Shown: positions 9,501 to 19,426, counted from the first letter of the stretch. The stretch: DNA of 64,000 bases from Ardenticatenales bacterium (GCA_020634575.1 JACKBM010000029.1:1-64000), one strand, 5' to 3'. Notes: a model not told the origin generated them from the sequence alone. Translations and numbers: made by a program.

Positions 9501-9657
9501 AAATCTCAATTGCCTTGTTGAAACTGCTACCTTCGATATATTCCGAAATGAATAGATCAGAGGTTGCCGCTTTAGCATCGCTGCCAAGCCCCCAGGAGGC
9601 CGTAAGCAGCAATGCCAACAGGGCAAGATAAATCAATTTTCGATGACTTCTCATCAT
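6520..9657 (-). CDS. Secreted LTD-domain endonuclease/exonuclease (ExeM/NucH-like), C-terminus disrupted
   Basis: Large extracellular nuclease, 1045 aa as written. A signal peptide (1-30, LIYLALLALLLTASWGLGSD with cleavage near AKA) precedes two nearly identical lamin-tail domains (34-200 and 206-372, each starting DLFISEYIEGSSFNKAIEIY), a third, divergent LTD-like domain (about 378-540), an OB-fold-like domain with IDGVVVGDFQ and GFYVQD (about 570-700), and the endonuclease/exonuclease/phosphatase catalytic domain from LTVASFNVLNYF, with MEIEND, VNHLKSKGS and IIGDLNSY. The frame ends just after DLNSYDSEKT, before the catalytic SDHDP motif, which is found downstream in other frames (5820-6519). 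As written the enzyme should be inactive. The predicted role is degradation of extracellular DNA for phosphate or nucleotides. Confidence 0.85.
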   Translation of the reverse strand: MMRSHRKLIYLALLALLLTASWGLGSDAKAATSDLFISEYIEGSSFNKAIEIYNGTGSAVDLAAGNYTLELYSNGAASPTASMALTGTIADGDVYVLAHASADPAILAEADVTNSSVINFNGDDAVVLRKDGAVVDAFGQVGFDPGSQWAGGGQDDTLQRLESVCAGDTNPDDAFDASAEWVVLPQNTFTGLGSHTADCGSSGAEDLFISEYIEGSSFNKAIEIYNGTGGAVDLAAGNYTLELYSNGAASPSQSMALTGTIADGDVYVLAHASADAAILAEADVTNSSVINFNGDDAVVLRKDGAVVDAFGQIGFDPGSEWAGGGQDDTLQRLESVCAGDTNPDDAFDASAEWVVLPQNTFTGLGSHTANCGGGPTAPVFIINEVDSDTDGTDILEFVELYDGGVGNSALDGLTVVFYNGNGDTSYAAFDLDGFSTDANGYFVLGNADVVPTPSITFGSNGLQNGADAVALYQDDAANFPNGTALTTANLLDALVYDTSDADDPELLTLLNPGQPQINEGGGAGGSAFDSNQRCPNGSGGALNTATYAQYAPTPGAENLCEIVVPPLSCTTPDVATPIYTIQGNGAASPMVGASVVIDGVVVGDFQENDSDHTDLDGFYVQDALGDGDAATSDGIFVFAPGAMDVMPGDLVRVSGVVSEFFNMTEVGNVDALLVCGTGSVAPTPVTIPTDLEPYEGMLVTFNQPLYISEFFNFDRFGEIVLTPERQFQPTAIFEPGSPDQAALAASNAASRITLDDGRTSQNPDPAIHPNGAIFDLTNLFRGGDVLNNVTGVIDYRFDLYRLQPTQGADYTPVNPRTAAPDPVGGNLTVASFNVLNYFNGDGLGGGFPTARGADNLDEFNRQRDKIIAAIIATDADVIGLMEIENDGYDALSAIADLVNGLNDATAPGTYAFVDPGVPVIGTDEIAVGLIYRTAAVSPLGASAILDSSVDARFIDTLNRPVLAQSFAQNSNGAAFTVAVNHLKSKGSACDEVGDPDLGDGAGNCNITRTMAAQALVDWLATDPTGSGDADVLIIGDLNSYDSEKT
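8542..9558 (-). repeat. Two 501-bp near-identical direct repeats (LTD domains), period 516 bp
   Basis: The coding DNA for the first two lamin-tail domains (9558-9058 and 9042-8542) is repeated with period 516 bp (172 codons). Long blocks are identical at DNA level, including the stretch around the CAGDTNPDDAFDASAEW codons. The low divergence indicates recent duplication or gene conversion. Confidence 0.85.
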
Positions 9658-9921
9658 TCCTCCGTTTTAGATTTTAGGAAACGTCGAGTCTGTGAACACG
9701 GAATTTCAGTACAAGTGGTGAGAGTGTTAGCTCCTCCTGCAGTGACTTGAGTTGATACTTTGCTGGAGCAAAAAACATTTGCACAGTATGATTTTGCAAC
9801 TGAACACTTACATTGTATCTTGCTTTGGGGAGCCTGACTGTTCAGAAAAGTACTATAACCTCAGCCTATTGAGCGTCACTCTACCCGTAGACGCCCCCTG
9901 CCGAATGAGATAATTGTGGCT
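9658..9921. other. AT-richer intergenic region upstream of the nuclease gene
   Basis: 264 bp between the sulfatase stop and the nuclease start, visibly richer in A/T than its surroundings. The nuclease ATG is preceded on the minus strand by GGAGGAATG, a strong ribosome-binding site placed very close to or overlapping the first of two tandem ATG codons, so the second ATG (9654) is an equally good start. The promoter is presumably in this region; I see no clear -35/-10 pair. Confidence 0.4.
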
Positions 9922-11538
9922 CTATTCAGGTGGTCGGAAATCGCCGGCGCGCCAGTAGCCCATCAGCACGCCCTCGCTTTCGTCATTTTGGGGCGAGTTC
10001 TTCTCAGCCTGGGCAGTCGGGGTGGCTACCCGGTTTTTGCGGCGGCGTAGCCAGGTGAAGAGATTATCTTTGAGCTGACCGCGGATCACGGCGTAGTCGG
10101 GATGGCGGCCCAGGTCGACGAGTTCATGCGCATCTTGTTCCAGATCAAAAAGCTGGCAGCCAAAACCCTCCCAAAGGAGGTATTTCCAACGTTCGGTGCG
10201 CAACATGTAGCCCCTGGATTCAGCCGCCGTAAGGCCAAGGTCCTGACGCGGCGAACGGCCGCTGAAATCAATCTCACTGACGGCGCTGGTCCGCCAACCG
10301 TCAGGAAATTCGCCATGCAACCAGCCGCGCAGTGAGGCGCCTTCGAGAATATGGCTGTGTTCTTCTGCCTGGCCGCCGGCAAGTTCGACAAAAGTCGGTA
10401 CCAGGTCAATCATCTCAACCAGGGCGTCTACGGATTTTCCCCGGGTATCGTCGGCCGCCGGTGAAGGATCGTAAATCAGCAGCGGCACTTTGGCCGCTTC
10501 GTCGTGGAAGTTATCTTTTTCACCCAGCCAATGGTCGCCCAGATAATCGCCGTGATCGCTGCAGAAGACGATGAAGGTGTTGGCCATCCGGCCGGTTCCC
10601 TCCAGATAATCCAGCAACACGCCAATCTGATCATCAAGCTGCTTCACCAGCCCCATATAAACCGGTACAACCATCTCCCGCACTTCATCCTCAGAGAACG
10701 AACGGCTCACCAACTGGTCCGCAAAAGCCCGGTAAACCGGATGGGGATCAGCCAGCTCCTCAGGCACAGCGTTGCGGGGCAGCATATCGGCCGGACCGTA
10801 CATGTTGTGATAGGGCGCCGGCGCGATGTAGGGCCAGTGGGGTTTAATGTAGCTGAGATGGATACACCAGGGTTCGTCGCCCATGGCTTCTATGCAGTCG
10901 ATGGCCCGCCGGGTCATGTAGGGCGTCTCGGTATGTTCCTCGGCAATATTGGCCGGCCGCGGCGCGTTTTCGTAAAACCAACCACTGGCAAAATTACCCT
11001 CATCATCCAGCACGCCGTTGGCGTTGCGGTCCCAGGGGTTGTGGGCATCGTAGCCCAGCTCGCGCAGGTAATGATCGTATTGTGAGGGGCCACGCGCCGC
11101 TAGAATCTCGTCGGAGCGGATGCCATTATCACGGTCAAACGGTTCGAAGCCACCCTGGGCCAGCAGCTGGCCGGTTGGGGAGTTGAGGTCAATGCCCAAC
11201 CGTTCCATGCCGGCCCGATCCGGCCGGAAATGGCTCTTACCCACCAACATAGTCCGGTAGCCCAGCGGCCGCAGATAATCACCCAGCATCTTGTTGCCAA
11301 TCGGCACCGGGTCACTGTTCCAGTAAACGCCGCAGGAGGACATGTACCGGCCGGAATAGATCGAGGCCCGCGACGGCCCGCACAGCGGCGCCTGGCAATA
11401 AACCCGGTCAAAGCGGACCCCTTGCCGGGCAATGCGGTCGATATTGGGTGTTTCCAGGTGGGGATGGCCGTAGCAGGAAAGGTAATCCCAGCGCAGCTGA
11501 TCCGCCATAATGAAGAGAATGTTGGGGCGTGGCGTCAT
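9922..11538 (-). CDS. Sulfatase / alkaline-phosphatase-superfamily hydrolase
   Basis: Cytoplasmic-looking sulfatase, 538 aa from the ATG at 11538; a TTG 21 codons upstream is open but lies inside the previous gene. The core begins PNILFIMADQLRWDYLSCYG with the metal-binding Asp pair, followed by the sulfatase signature CGPSRASIYSGR, whose Cys53 would be the formylglycine residue. Further metal-site motifs are GKSHF and CSDHGDYLGDHWLGEKDNF. There is no signal peptide. Sulfatases with C-x-P-S-R need a formylglycine-generating enzyme; none is in the window. It is the last gene of a three-gene unit after the HpaB-type monooxygenase and the FAH-family protein, which suggests it removes a sulfate (or phosphonate ester) group from an aromatic substrate (inference). 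Confidence 0.9.
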   Translation of the reverse strand: MTPRPNILFIMADQLRWDYLSCYGHPHLETPNIDRIARQGVRFDRVYCQAPLCGPSRASIYSGRYMSSCGVYWNSDPVPIGNKMLGDYLRPLGYRTMLVGKSHFRPDRAGMERLGIDLNSPTGQLLAQGGFEPFDRDNGIRSDEILAARGPSQYDHYLRELGYDAHNPWDRNANGVLDDEGNFASGWFYENAPRPANIAEEHTETPYMTRRAIDCIEAMGDEPWCIHLSYIKPHWPYIAPAPYHNMYGPADMLPRNAVPEELADPHPVYRAFADQLVSRSFSEDEVREMVVPVYMGLVKQLDDQIGVLLDYLEGTGRMANTFIVFCSDHGDYLGDHWLGEKDNFHDEAAKVPLLIYDPSPAADDTRGKSVDALVEMIDLVPTFVELAGGQAEEHSHILEGASLRGWLHGEFPDGWRTSAVSEIDFSGRSPRQDLGLTAAESRGYMLRTERWKYLLWEGFGCQLFDLEQDAHELVDLGRHPDYAVIRGQLKDNLFTWLRRRKNRVATPTAQAEKNSPQNDESEGVLMGYWRAGDFRPPE

Positions 11539-11587
11539 AGATCTGGACTTTTTCGGTTGCAGCGTGGCTTCATTGATTCGATGTTTT

Positions 11588-12475
11588 TCAGGCAGCGGCA
11601 AAATGGTTGGTCAGCCGGCCGACGCCATCGACTTCAACAGTGAACTCATCCCCATCCTTGAGCCAGACTGGCGGCTTGCGGGCAAAGCCAACCCCTTCCG
11701 GCGTCCCGGTCAGGATCACATCCCCCGGCAGCAGGGTGACAACCTGGGAAACATAATGAATGGTGAAGGCCACTGAGAAAAGCATCATATTGGTGTTGCT
11801 TTCCTGCATCAGCTCACCATTGAGGAAACCGCGAATGCCCAATGCCTGCACATCCGGCACCTCATCGCGCGTGACCAGGGCCGGCCCCAGCGGGCCAAAG
11901 CCGTCGATCATTTTGCCGATGGTAAACTGGGAGGTGCGCCGCTGCCAGGCCCGGTCGGTGACGTCGTTGGCTACCGTGTAACCGGCAACATATTCGAGCG
12001 CGTCAGCCTCCGAAACATTGCGGCAGCTTTTGCCAATGATGACTGCCAGCTCGGCTTCAAAGTCAACGTTATGGCAGACTTCTGGGATGAGGATAGTCTG
12101 CTGATGGCCGCTGAGCGAGGTCATCGTTTTGTGGAAGAACATCGGGTAGTCTGGCGGGGCGGAACCGCCTTCGGCGGCGTGGGCAGCGTAGTTGCGGCCC
12201 AGAGCCAGGATCTTGCTGGGCCGGGTGACCGGTGGGAGGTAAGTGATTTCGTTTTCCGGCACCGTGACCATGCCATTAACCTGGGAGAAATCCAGACTGG
12301 TAGCCGCCAGGGCCATGCCGGCATCGCCCATGTTGAGCAGGCTTTCCATGGTGAGCAGGGCGGCGGCAGTGTCGCCCATGCGGGCCCGGTGAATCCGGTT
12401 CAGGTCGTGCAACTGGCCATCGACCAGGATGCCGACGGTAGCGGTGTTGTGATGAAGGTAGCTGACGAGTTTCAT
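11588..12475 (-). CDS. Fumarylacetoacetate hydrolase family protein
   Basis: FAH-fold enzyme of 295 aa, acting on 2-keto or beta-diketo acids from aromatic ring cleavage. The start ATG at 12475 is preceded by AAGGAG 11 nt upstream; another ATG three codons before is too close to that site. A short N-terminal region (1-70) leads to the FAH core with ILALGRNYAAHAAE, the metal ligands in DFEAELAVIIG, GYTVANDVTDRAWQ and the C-terminal DVILTGTPEGVGF. It lies between an HpaB-type monooxygenase and a sulfatase on the same strand with gaps of 35 and 49 bp. The exact reaction (hydratase, isomerase/decarboxylase or hydrolase) cannot be told from sequence. Confidence 0.9.
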   Translation of the reverse strand: MKLVSYLHHNTATVGILVDGQLHDLNRIHRARMGDTAAALLTMESLLNMGDAGMALAATSLDFSQVNGMVTVPENEITYLPPVTRPSKILALGRNYAAHAAEGGSAPPDYPMFFHKTMTSLSGHQQTILIPEVCHNVDFEAELAVIIGKSCRNVSEADALEYVAGYTVANDVTDRAWQRRTSQFTIGKMIDGFGPLGPALVTRDEVPDVQALGIRGFLNGELMQESNTNMMLFSVAFTIHYVSQVVTLLPGDVILTGTPEGVGFARKPPVWLKDGDEFTVEVDGVGRLTNHFAAA

Positions 12476-12510
12476 AAACGGCATTACTCCTTGGACCGGC
12501 CGGTATTTTC

Positions 12511-14037
12511 TCAGGATTTGTATGGCGCCACACGCCATCCAGACAGATCATAATCATCCAGGCATTGGTTGACCAGCCCTTTGTAGCGATCCATGTCACC
12601 CCGCCCTTCAGCCCAGCGCAAGGCATCCAGGCGTTGCTGGTCCTGGTTCCCGGCGTAATTGCGCTCATACAGCGCATGGCGCCCGGCAAATTCAGAATAG
12701 AGGGCATCCCAGATCAGTTTGAACAGTTTGATGCGATCAGGCGCGGCCAAACCGGTGCCCCGATAATATTGGGCCACAAGTGGGGCCAGCTCCGGCTGCT
12801 GCAAATCCCGAAATGATGAGACAGTATATATTGGTCCGCCAGCGAGCGTCGTCTCAAAAATCTCGCGGACGCGCTGCCAGAGATTGGTGGCGAATATCCG
12901 GGTAGCCGCCGCTGTCTGCAGGCGCGGGATGGCCGTGCCGCCAACGCCTTCTTCGGGATCCAGGGCCATCGCTGTGGTCAGCGCCCAGAGCTGTTCACGC
13001 AGCCCCACCATCTCACCGACCGCCGCCTGGACACCACGAAAATCCGCCGTGCCGGCACTCTCAGCCCCCATCGCCAACAGACCAATGCAAAATTCCAGCT
13101 TGATGGAGAGCCGCACCGCCGACTGCAGGTTAAAGCGATTGAAGAAGCCTGACGCCGCGTAGAACTGTTTCGCTTTTTCGACGTCCCGGTAGACCAGTAC
13201 ATTTTCCCAGGGGACAAAGCAGTTGTCGAAGACCATCACCGCGTCATTTTCGTCGTAACGGCTACTTAGCGGCGCATCAAAGGGGCTGGTCGCTTTGTGT
13301 TCATACGATGGCCGGCTAATCAGCTTGAGGCCGGGCGCGTTGGTATCAACCAAAAAGACCAGCGCCATGTCCTCGTCCCGCCCTACCTGCATCCGCGCTG
13401 CGGTACCGCTGTTCATGGCCACGAAGGTGGCGTGGGTCAGCGCCGAACCAGTGGCCACCATCTTGGCGCCGCTGACATAGATTCCCTTGTCATCGTCCCG
13501 GTCCAGCGAAAGATAAACATCACGAACATTGATGCGCGGCTGATTGCGGTCGACCGGCGGATCAATCAGGACATGGTTAAGAAACAGACATTTGGCGGCG
13601 TATTTTTTGTACCAGGCCAGGGCGTTGGCGCCGTAGGGATCGTAGGTGTGGTGTCCTTCGGCCAGCTGAGCCATAAAGGCGGCTTTATAATCCATCGTCC
13701 GGCCCAGCCAACCGTAATTCATCCGCTGCCAGATGGCGATGGCGTCGCGCGCCGCCAGGAGTTCTGCCGCCGAATAGCTGGGGGCGAAAAACTTGTGCGT
13801 GCGGATGCCAAAGCGGTCAACCAGGGTGAGGGCGTCACGGGTTTCCGGCCGGTGCAGCGCATCATACATCGCCGCAATTGAGCGGGCCGCGTTACGGTAG
13901 GCCGGATGCTCGGTCACTTTGGCGATGCGTTCGCCGTCATACCAGACCTCCCGGCCATCGTCCAATGAATCCAGGAACGCCTGACCATCCAGCATCTCAT
14001 CCACAACAGGTTCAGGTGACGGTGCCGCACTGTGCAT
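12511..14037 (-). CDS. HpaB-family FADH2-dependent aromatic monooxygenase
   Basis: 4-hydroxyphenylacetate 3-monooxygenase / chlorophenol monooxygenase family, oxygenase component, 508 aa. The start ATG at 14037 is preceded by TGAGGAG with five bases spacing; an upstream in-frame start is less likely. Recognisable blocks are LVDRFGIRTHKFFAPSYS, the MNYGWLGRTMDY region, NHVLIDPPVDRNQ, YVSGAKMVATGSALTHATF, FDNCFVPWENVLVYRD and the C-terminal LYERNYAGNQDQQRLDAL. These enzymes hydroxylate phenols using reduced flavin supplied by a separate reductase; no reductase is adjacent, but a flavin reductase of the right family lies at 34382. First gene of the operon with the FAH protein and sulfatase. The substrate is unknown. 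Confidence 0.9.
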   Translation of the reverse strand: MHSAAPSPEPVVDEMLDGQAFLDSLDDGREVWYDGERIAKVTEHPAYRNAARSIAAMYDALHRPETRDALTLVDRFGIRTHKFFAPSYSAAELLAARDAIAIWQRMNYGWLGRTMDYKAAFMAQLAEGHHTYDPYGANALAWYKKYAAKCLFLNHVLIDPPVDRNQPRINVRDVYLSLDRDDDKGIYVSGAKMVATGSALTHATFVAMNSGTAARMQVGRDEDMALVFLVDTNAPGLKLISRPSYEHKATSPFDAPLSSRYDENDAVMVFDNCFVPWENVLVYRDVEKAKQFYAASGFFNRFNLQSAVRLSIKLEFCIGLLAMGAESAGTADFRGVQAAVGEMVGLREQLWALTTAMALDPEEGVGGTAIPRLQTAAATRIFATNLWQRVREIFETTLAGGPIYTVSSFRDLQQPELAPLVAQYYRGTGLAAPDRIKLFKLIWDALYSEFAGRHALYERNYAGNQDQQRLDALRWAEGRGDMDRYKGLVNQCLDDYDLSGWRVAPYKS

Positions 14038-14167
14038 AGTTCTCCTCAGGCTCAACTTTGTGGTGTTAGCCCCATAACTATAGCCAATCGGCCGCCAAAC
14101 GCCGACCACTGCGTAGAAACACCTAGCCTGATTTGCCTACAGTCAACGGCAATAACGGTCTGTTAAG

Positions 14168-16027
<1,860 letters not shown>

Positions 16028-16030
<3 letters not shown>

Positions 16031-16066
16031 GGGGTTGGTCAACCCGACGGGTTAGCGGACCCCTCA
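16028..16066 (+). terminator. Palindromic hairpin after the hybrid kinase
   Basis: Outer arms TGAGGGGT (16028-16035) and ACCCCTCA (16059-16066) enclose the 13-base palindrome AACCCGACGGGTT (16041-16053). The left arm includes the stop codon of the kinase gene. There is no T-run, so termination is unproven; the sequence belongs to the same palindrome family as 51751-51800. Confidence 0.5.
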
Positions 16067-16101
16067 TCGCCGTTCGGCCGCCAACGCCGTAAAATAGGCG
16101 G

Positions 16102-17241
16102 ATGAAATCCCAATCCCTGGACCTCAGCCGCGGCTTCCTACCGCCCATCGACCCGCTCTGGCAACTGCCGGAGCCATTTGCCGCCTGGGAAGAGGCCGGC
16201 AACCTCCTGTCCAAACTGGTGCTGACGCCCCGCCTCCGGCCGGTTGTCGACGCCTTACCCCCCTTTCCCGCCGACCAGCTCCAGGATGAACGGGAACTGG
16301 AACGGGCCATGACGCTGCTGAGCTACCTGGCCAACCTCTATCTCTGGGCGCCCGATCAGCCGGTTGTCAACGCCCTGCCCCGCGAGCTGGCCCGCGGCTG
16401 GTATGACGTCAGCCAGCGGCTGGATCGGCCGCCCGCCCTGACCTACGCCTCCCAATCGCTCTACAACTGGCGCCGCCTGGACCCGGAAGGCCCGGTAGCT
16501 GTCGACAATATCATCATGAAGCAGACCTTTGTGGGCAGCATGGATGAGGTCTGGTTTGTCACCCTGCACATCAACATTGAGGCAGCGGCGGCGCCTGCTC
16601 TGCAACTGCTCTGGCCAACCCTGGCAGCCGTGGCTGACCACGATGATGAGCAGATCATCGCCAACCTGGCGGTGATAGCCGGGGCACTGAACCAGATGCA
16701 GACACTGCTGGAGCGGATGCCGGAGCGCTGCGAGCCATTCATCTACTATCATCGGGTACGGCCATTTATGTTTGGCTGGCGGGATAATCCGTTGTTGCCG
16801 GACGGATTGATTTACAGCGGGGTTGAGGCGTGGGGGGACCGGCCGGTCCAGTTCCGCGGCGAGACCGGCGCCCAGAGCTCCATCGTCCCTGCCCTGGACG
16901 CTTTCCTGGGCATCAGCCATGAGTTCGACGAAATGCGGGCCTACCTGCTGGAAATGCGCGATTACATGCCGGCGCCCCACCGCCAGCTTATTCTGGATCT
17001 GGAGTCAGCCAGTACTCTCCGCGCCTACGTCAGTGATCGCCACAACTCGTTACTACGCGAAGCCTACAACGGGACGATTCAGGCTCTGGGGGCTTTTCGC
17101 CGGCTGCATATTGAGTTCGCCGCCCGCTACATCATCGCCCCGGCCAAAGGCGCCGCCGCCGGCGAGGTCGGTACCGGCGGCACCCCCTTCACCGTCTACC
17201 TCAAAAAGCACATCCGCGAAACGGAGCGGCACCTGCTATAG
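16102..17241 (+). CDS. Indoleamine 2,3-dioxygenase-like heme protein
   Basis: 379 aa, full length for the family. Family hallmarks: an N-terminal GFLPPIDPLWQLP segment, the GETGAQSSIVPALDAFLGI block (256-270), the proximal heme ligand His336 in RRLHIEFAARYI, and the C-terminal GTGGTPFTVYLKKHIRETE loop that closes over the substrate in IDO enzymes. The predicted reaction is oxidative ring opening of tryptophan (or an indole analogue) to an N-formyl product. The start ATG at 16102 has only a weak upstream purine stretch (AAAATAGGCGG). No kynurenine-pathway gene is adjacent; a cyclase-family protein distantly related to kynurenine formamidases is at 61749. Bacterial members are rarely characterised, so the substrate is open. 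Confidence 0.85.
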   Translation: MKSQSLDLSRGFLPPIDPLWQLPEPFAAWEEAGNLLSKLVLTPRLRPVVDALPPFPADQLQDERELERAMTLLSYLANLYLWAPDQPVVNALPRELARGWYDVSQRLDRPPALTYASQSLYNWRRLDPEGPVAVDNIIMKQTFVGSMDEVWFVTLHINIEAAAAPALQLLWPTLAAVADHDDEQIIANLAVIAGALNQMQTLLERMPERCEPFIYYHRVRPFMFGWRDNPLLPDGLIYSGVEAWGDRPVQFRGETGAQSSIVPALDAFLGISHEFDEMRAYLLEMRDYMPAPHRQLILDLESASTLRAYVSDRHNSLLREAYNGTIQALGAFRRLHIEFAARYIIAPAKGAAAGEVGTGGTPFTVYLKKHIRETERHLL

Positions 17242-17247
17242 GAATCG

Positions 17248-17312
17248 GCCGCGAATGACGCGAATTTTCGCGAAAACCATTAGCGAGAATTCGCGCCATT
17301 CGCGGCTTTTTT
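17248..17312. terminator. Strong bidirectional terminator
   Basis: Arms 17248-17271 and 17283-17306 match at 22 of 24 positions (GCCGCGAATGRCGCGAATTY core) with an 11-nt loop, followed on the plus strand by six T (17307-17312). It lies between the convergent IDO-like and DUF3891 genes and should end both transcripts. Confidence 0.85.
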
Positions 17313-17316
17313 CTCT

Positions 17317-17982
17317 TTACCCGCAGATGTGATAAGGGACAAGGTGGGGCACAAGCTTATCTGGGTAGCCCGCCGCGTCGTAGCCGATCAGGGTGCCGGC
17401 GATGTAGGGGACGCTGAAGGGCCAGGGCGAAACAATCACCCGGCCATCGCCGGTCACTTCCAGGGTCACCTCAAGCGTCTCGTCACGACCAACCCGGCTG
17501 CCGACCGCGTAAGTGCGCTGGCGGGGCTCCTCGAAGCAGAAGAAAAAGGAGATGTTGTCGCAAAGACGGGTTATTTGATCAGCCCAGGCAAAATCGGCCC
17601 GGCTAAATCCGGTCGCGGGCAGCAGCGCCACAATTTCCGCCTCGAGTTGGGCCATCAACGCCTGGCGCTCCTCGCTGGGATTGATGGATAGAAGCCGCTG
17701 TAAATGCAGTTTGATGATGATGTCCGTGACGGGGTCGCCCCACTCAGCGGCCATGCCCTCTTTGGTGATGGCGAGCCAGTCCGCTTCCGGGGCGCCGATG
17801 ATGGCCAGGGTATCCAGCTCAGGATAGTGCCAGTCATGAAAAGCGACGCCGCGCCGGAATGGTTCCCAGGGGAGAACCGGCCGGTCAAATTGGCTGTTGC
17901 CCCAGAACAGCGCCAACTGCGCGACCAGGCGCAGATGCTCCCGCTGTGAAATAATTAACTCCCTTTTTCGTGATGGAAACAT
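17317..17982 (-). CDS. DUF3891-like protein
   Basis: 221 aa soluble protein resembling the DUF3891 family, with the typical opening LIISQREHLRLVAQLALFWG, a His-containing block FHDWHYPELD, and TRLCDNISFFFCFE in the middle. The C-terminal third is beta-rich with DETLEVTLEVTGDGRVIVSPWPF. The family has no well-established function; the HHxxxW-like motif suggests a metal site (inference). It has its own start and converges on the IDO-like gene with a shared terminator. The lipoprotein gene starts 24 bp beyond its start in the opposite direction, so the two genes share a very short divergent promoter region. Confidence 0.65.
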   Translation of the reverse strand: MFPSRKRELIISQREHLRLVAQLALFWGNSQFDRPVLPWEPFRRGVAFHDWHYPELDTLAIIGAPEADWLAITKEGMAAEWGDPVTDIIIKLHLQRLLSINPSEERQALMAQLEAEIVALLPATGFSRADFAWADQITRLCDNISFFFCFEEPRQRTYAVGSRVGRDETLEVTLEVTGDGRVIVSPWPFSVPYIAGTLIGYDAAGYPDKLVPHLVPYHICG

Positions 17983-18006
17983 ATCATTTACTCCAGATTG
18001 AACCCT

Positions 18007-19422
18007 ATGAAAAATACCCTAACTCCCGGCCGGCGCCAAAAGCTCTGGCTCCTTATCCCGCTGTTGGCCACCTTGCTCGCCTGTGCCCTCTCGGCCCCGG
18101 CTGACGATGGCAGTACGCCCACCGCGCCGGCAGCGCTGCCCAGCCTGGCGGCAACTACCCCCGCCGAACCGACCGAGCCGCCGCCGACGGCAACCGTCAG
18201 CCCAACCGCGACCAGCCTGCCCGTCACGGCCACAGCGCCGCCAACCGAAACCCCGTTGACCAGCACCTATGACAAGTTCTCCCTCTGGGTGGATGGGCCC
18301 CATCTGCGTGGCGCCAACATTTATCAGCGGCGGGTTTATCCGGAGCTGGACGGCGACTCATTTGGCCCCGGCCCCGTCGGCCCACCCTTTACCGAGACCG
18401 ATTTCACCACCCTGGCCAGCCTGGGTGCCAATGTTGTCCATATCTCCCATCCCGGCCTCTTTAGCGAAAATGCGCCCTACGAGCTGGATGAGGCCATGCA
18501 GGCCAATCTCGACCAGCTTCTCGACTGGATCTACGCCGCTGATATGTTCGCCGTCATCGGCTTCCGCACCGGCCCGGGCCGCAGCGAATTTACCTTTTTC
18601 CATGGCGAAGAAGGCAGCTGGTTTGACGAGAGCTACTTCAATGAACAGGTCTGGGTCGATGCCGATGCCCAGGCAGCCTGGGCTGAGATGTGGCGTCACA
18701 CAGCGGCGCGTTATGCCGGCCACCCCGCCGTCGTCGGCTATGAGCTGATGATCGAGCCGAACAGCCATGCGGTCTGGCTGGATGAGTGGGACCCGGAACG
18801 CTTTTATGCCGACCATAGCGGATCACTATACGATTGGAATCCACTGGCGGCCCAGATCAGCACGGCGGTCCGTGAAGTAGACGTCGAAACGCCAATTCTG
18901 ATCGGCGGAATGGCCTACAGCAGTGCCGCCTGGCTGCCGTACCTGGAACCCACGGGTGATCCGCGCACGGTCTACGTCGTGCACCAATACGCGCCGTTTG
19001 CCTATACCCATCAGGAGCCGGGTAGCACGGCCTTCACCTTCCCCGGCCAGGTGGACGAGAACGGCGACGGCCAGCCCGAGCCATTTGATATCTCCTGGCT
19101 GCTGGCGCTGTTTGATCAGATCAATTTGTTCCGCATTCGCACCGGCGCACCGGTAGCCGTCAGCGAATATGGGATCGTGCGCTGGGCGGCGGATGGCCCC
19201 GCTTTCCTGGTCCAACAGCAAAACCTGATGGAGCAGTATGGCCTCAACTACGCCATCTGGTCCTGGAGCTCCAGCTGGGGGTTAACGCAAGGGTACGATG
19301 GCTTCATCTACCGCTTTGGCCCTGACCCTGAGAATCACCAGGTTATGCCCGACAACGAGCTAACCGTCGCTTTGCGCGTGGTCTGGCTGCAAAACGAAAA
19401 GCGCCCCTCCACCATGGAATAG
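18007..19422 (+). CDS. Lipoprotein glycoside hydrolase, GH5-like
   Basis: 471 aa from the ATG at 18007 (a TTG at 17998 is also possible; neither has a good ribosome site). A lipoprotein signal ends TLLAC with the lipid-carrying Cys26. Residues 30-85 form a Pro/Thr-rich linker with repeated TxTPP-type motifs. The catalytic (beta/alpha)8 barrel follows: LRGANIYQRR, ETDFTTLASLGANVVHISHP, the acid/base Glu250 in GYELMIEPN, the substrate-side VVHQYAPF (His326) and the nucleophile Glu387 in AVSEYG. The protein should be anchored on the outside of the membrane. The fold and catalytic pair fit GH5 or a close clan GH-A family; the substrate is not evident. Confidence 0.8.
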   Translation: MKNTLTPGRRQKLWLLIPLLATLLACALSAPADDGSTPTAPAALPSLAATTPAEPTEPPPTATVSPTATSLPVTATAPPTETPLTSTYDKFSLWVDGPHLRGANIYQRRVYPELDGDSFGPGPVGPPFTETDFTTLASLGANVVHISHPGLFSENAPYELDEAMQANLDQLLDWIYAADMFAVIGFRTGPGRSEFTFFHGEEGSWFDESYFNEQVWVDADAQAAWAEMWRHTAARYAGHPAVVGYELMIEPNSHAVWLDEWDPERFYADHSGSLYDWNPLAAQISTAVREVDVETPILIGGMAYSSAAWLPYLEPTGDPRTVYVVHQYAPFAYTHQEPGSTAFTFPGQVDENGDGQPEPFDISWLLALFDQINLFRIRTGAPVAVSEYGIVRWAADGPAFLVQQQNLMEQYGLNYAIWSWSSSWGLTQGYDGFIYRFGPDPENHQVMPDNELTVALRVVWLQNEKRPSTME

Positions 19423-19426
19423 AGAG

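Noticed and set aside
11538..11601. Upstream TTG start for the sulfatase
   Set aside because: It lies inside the end of the preceding gene and adds a non-conserved 21-residue tail; the ATG at 11538 directly precedes the conserved core.
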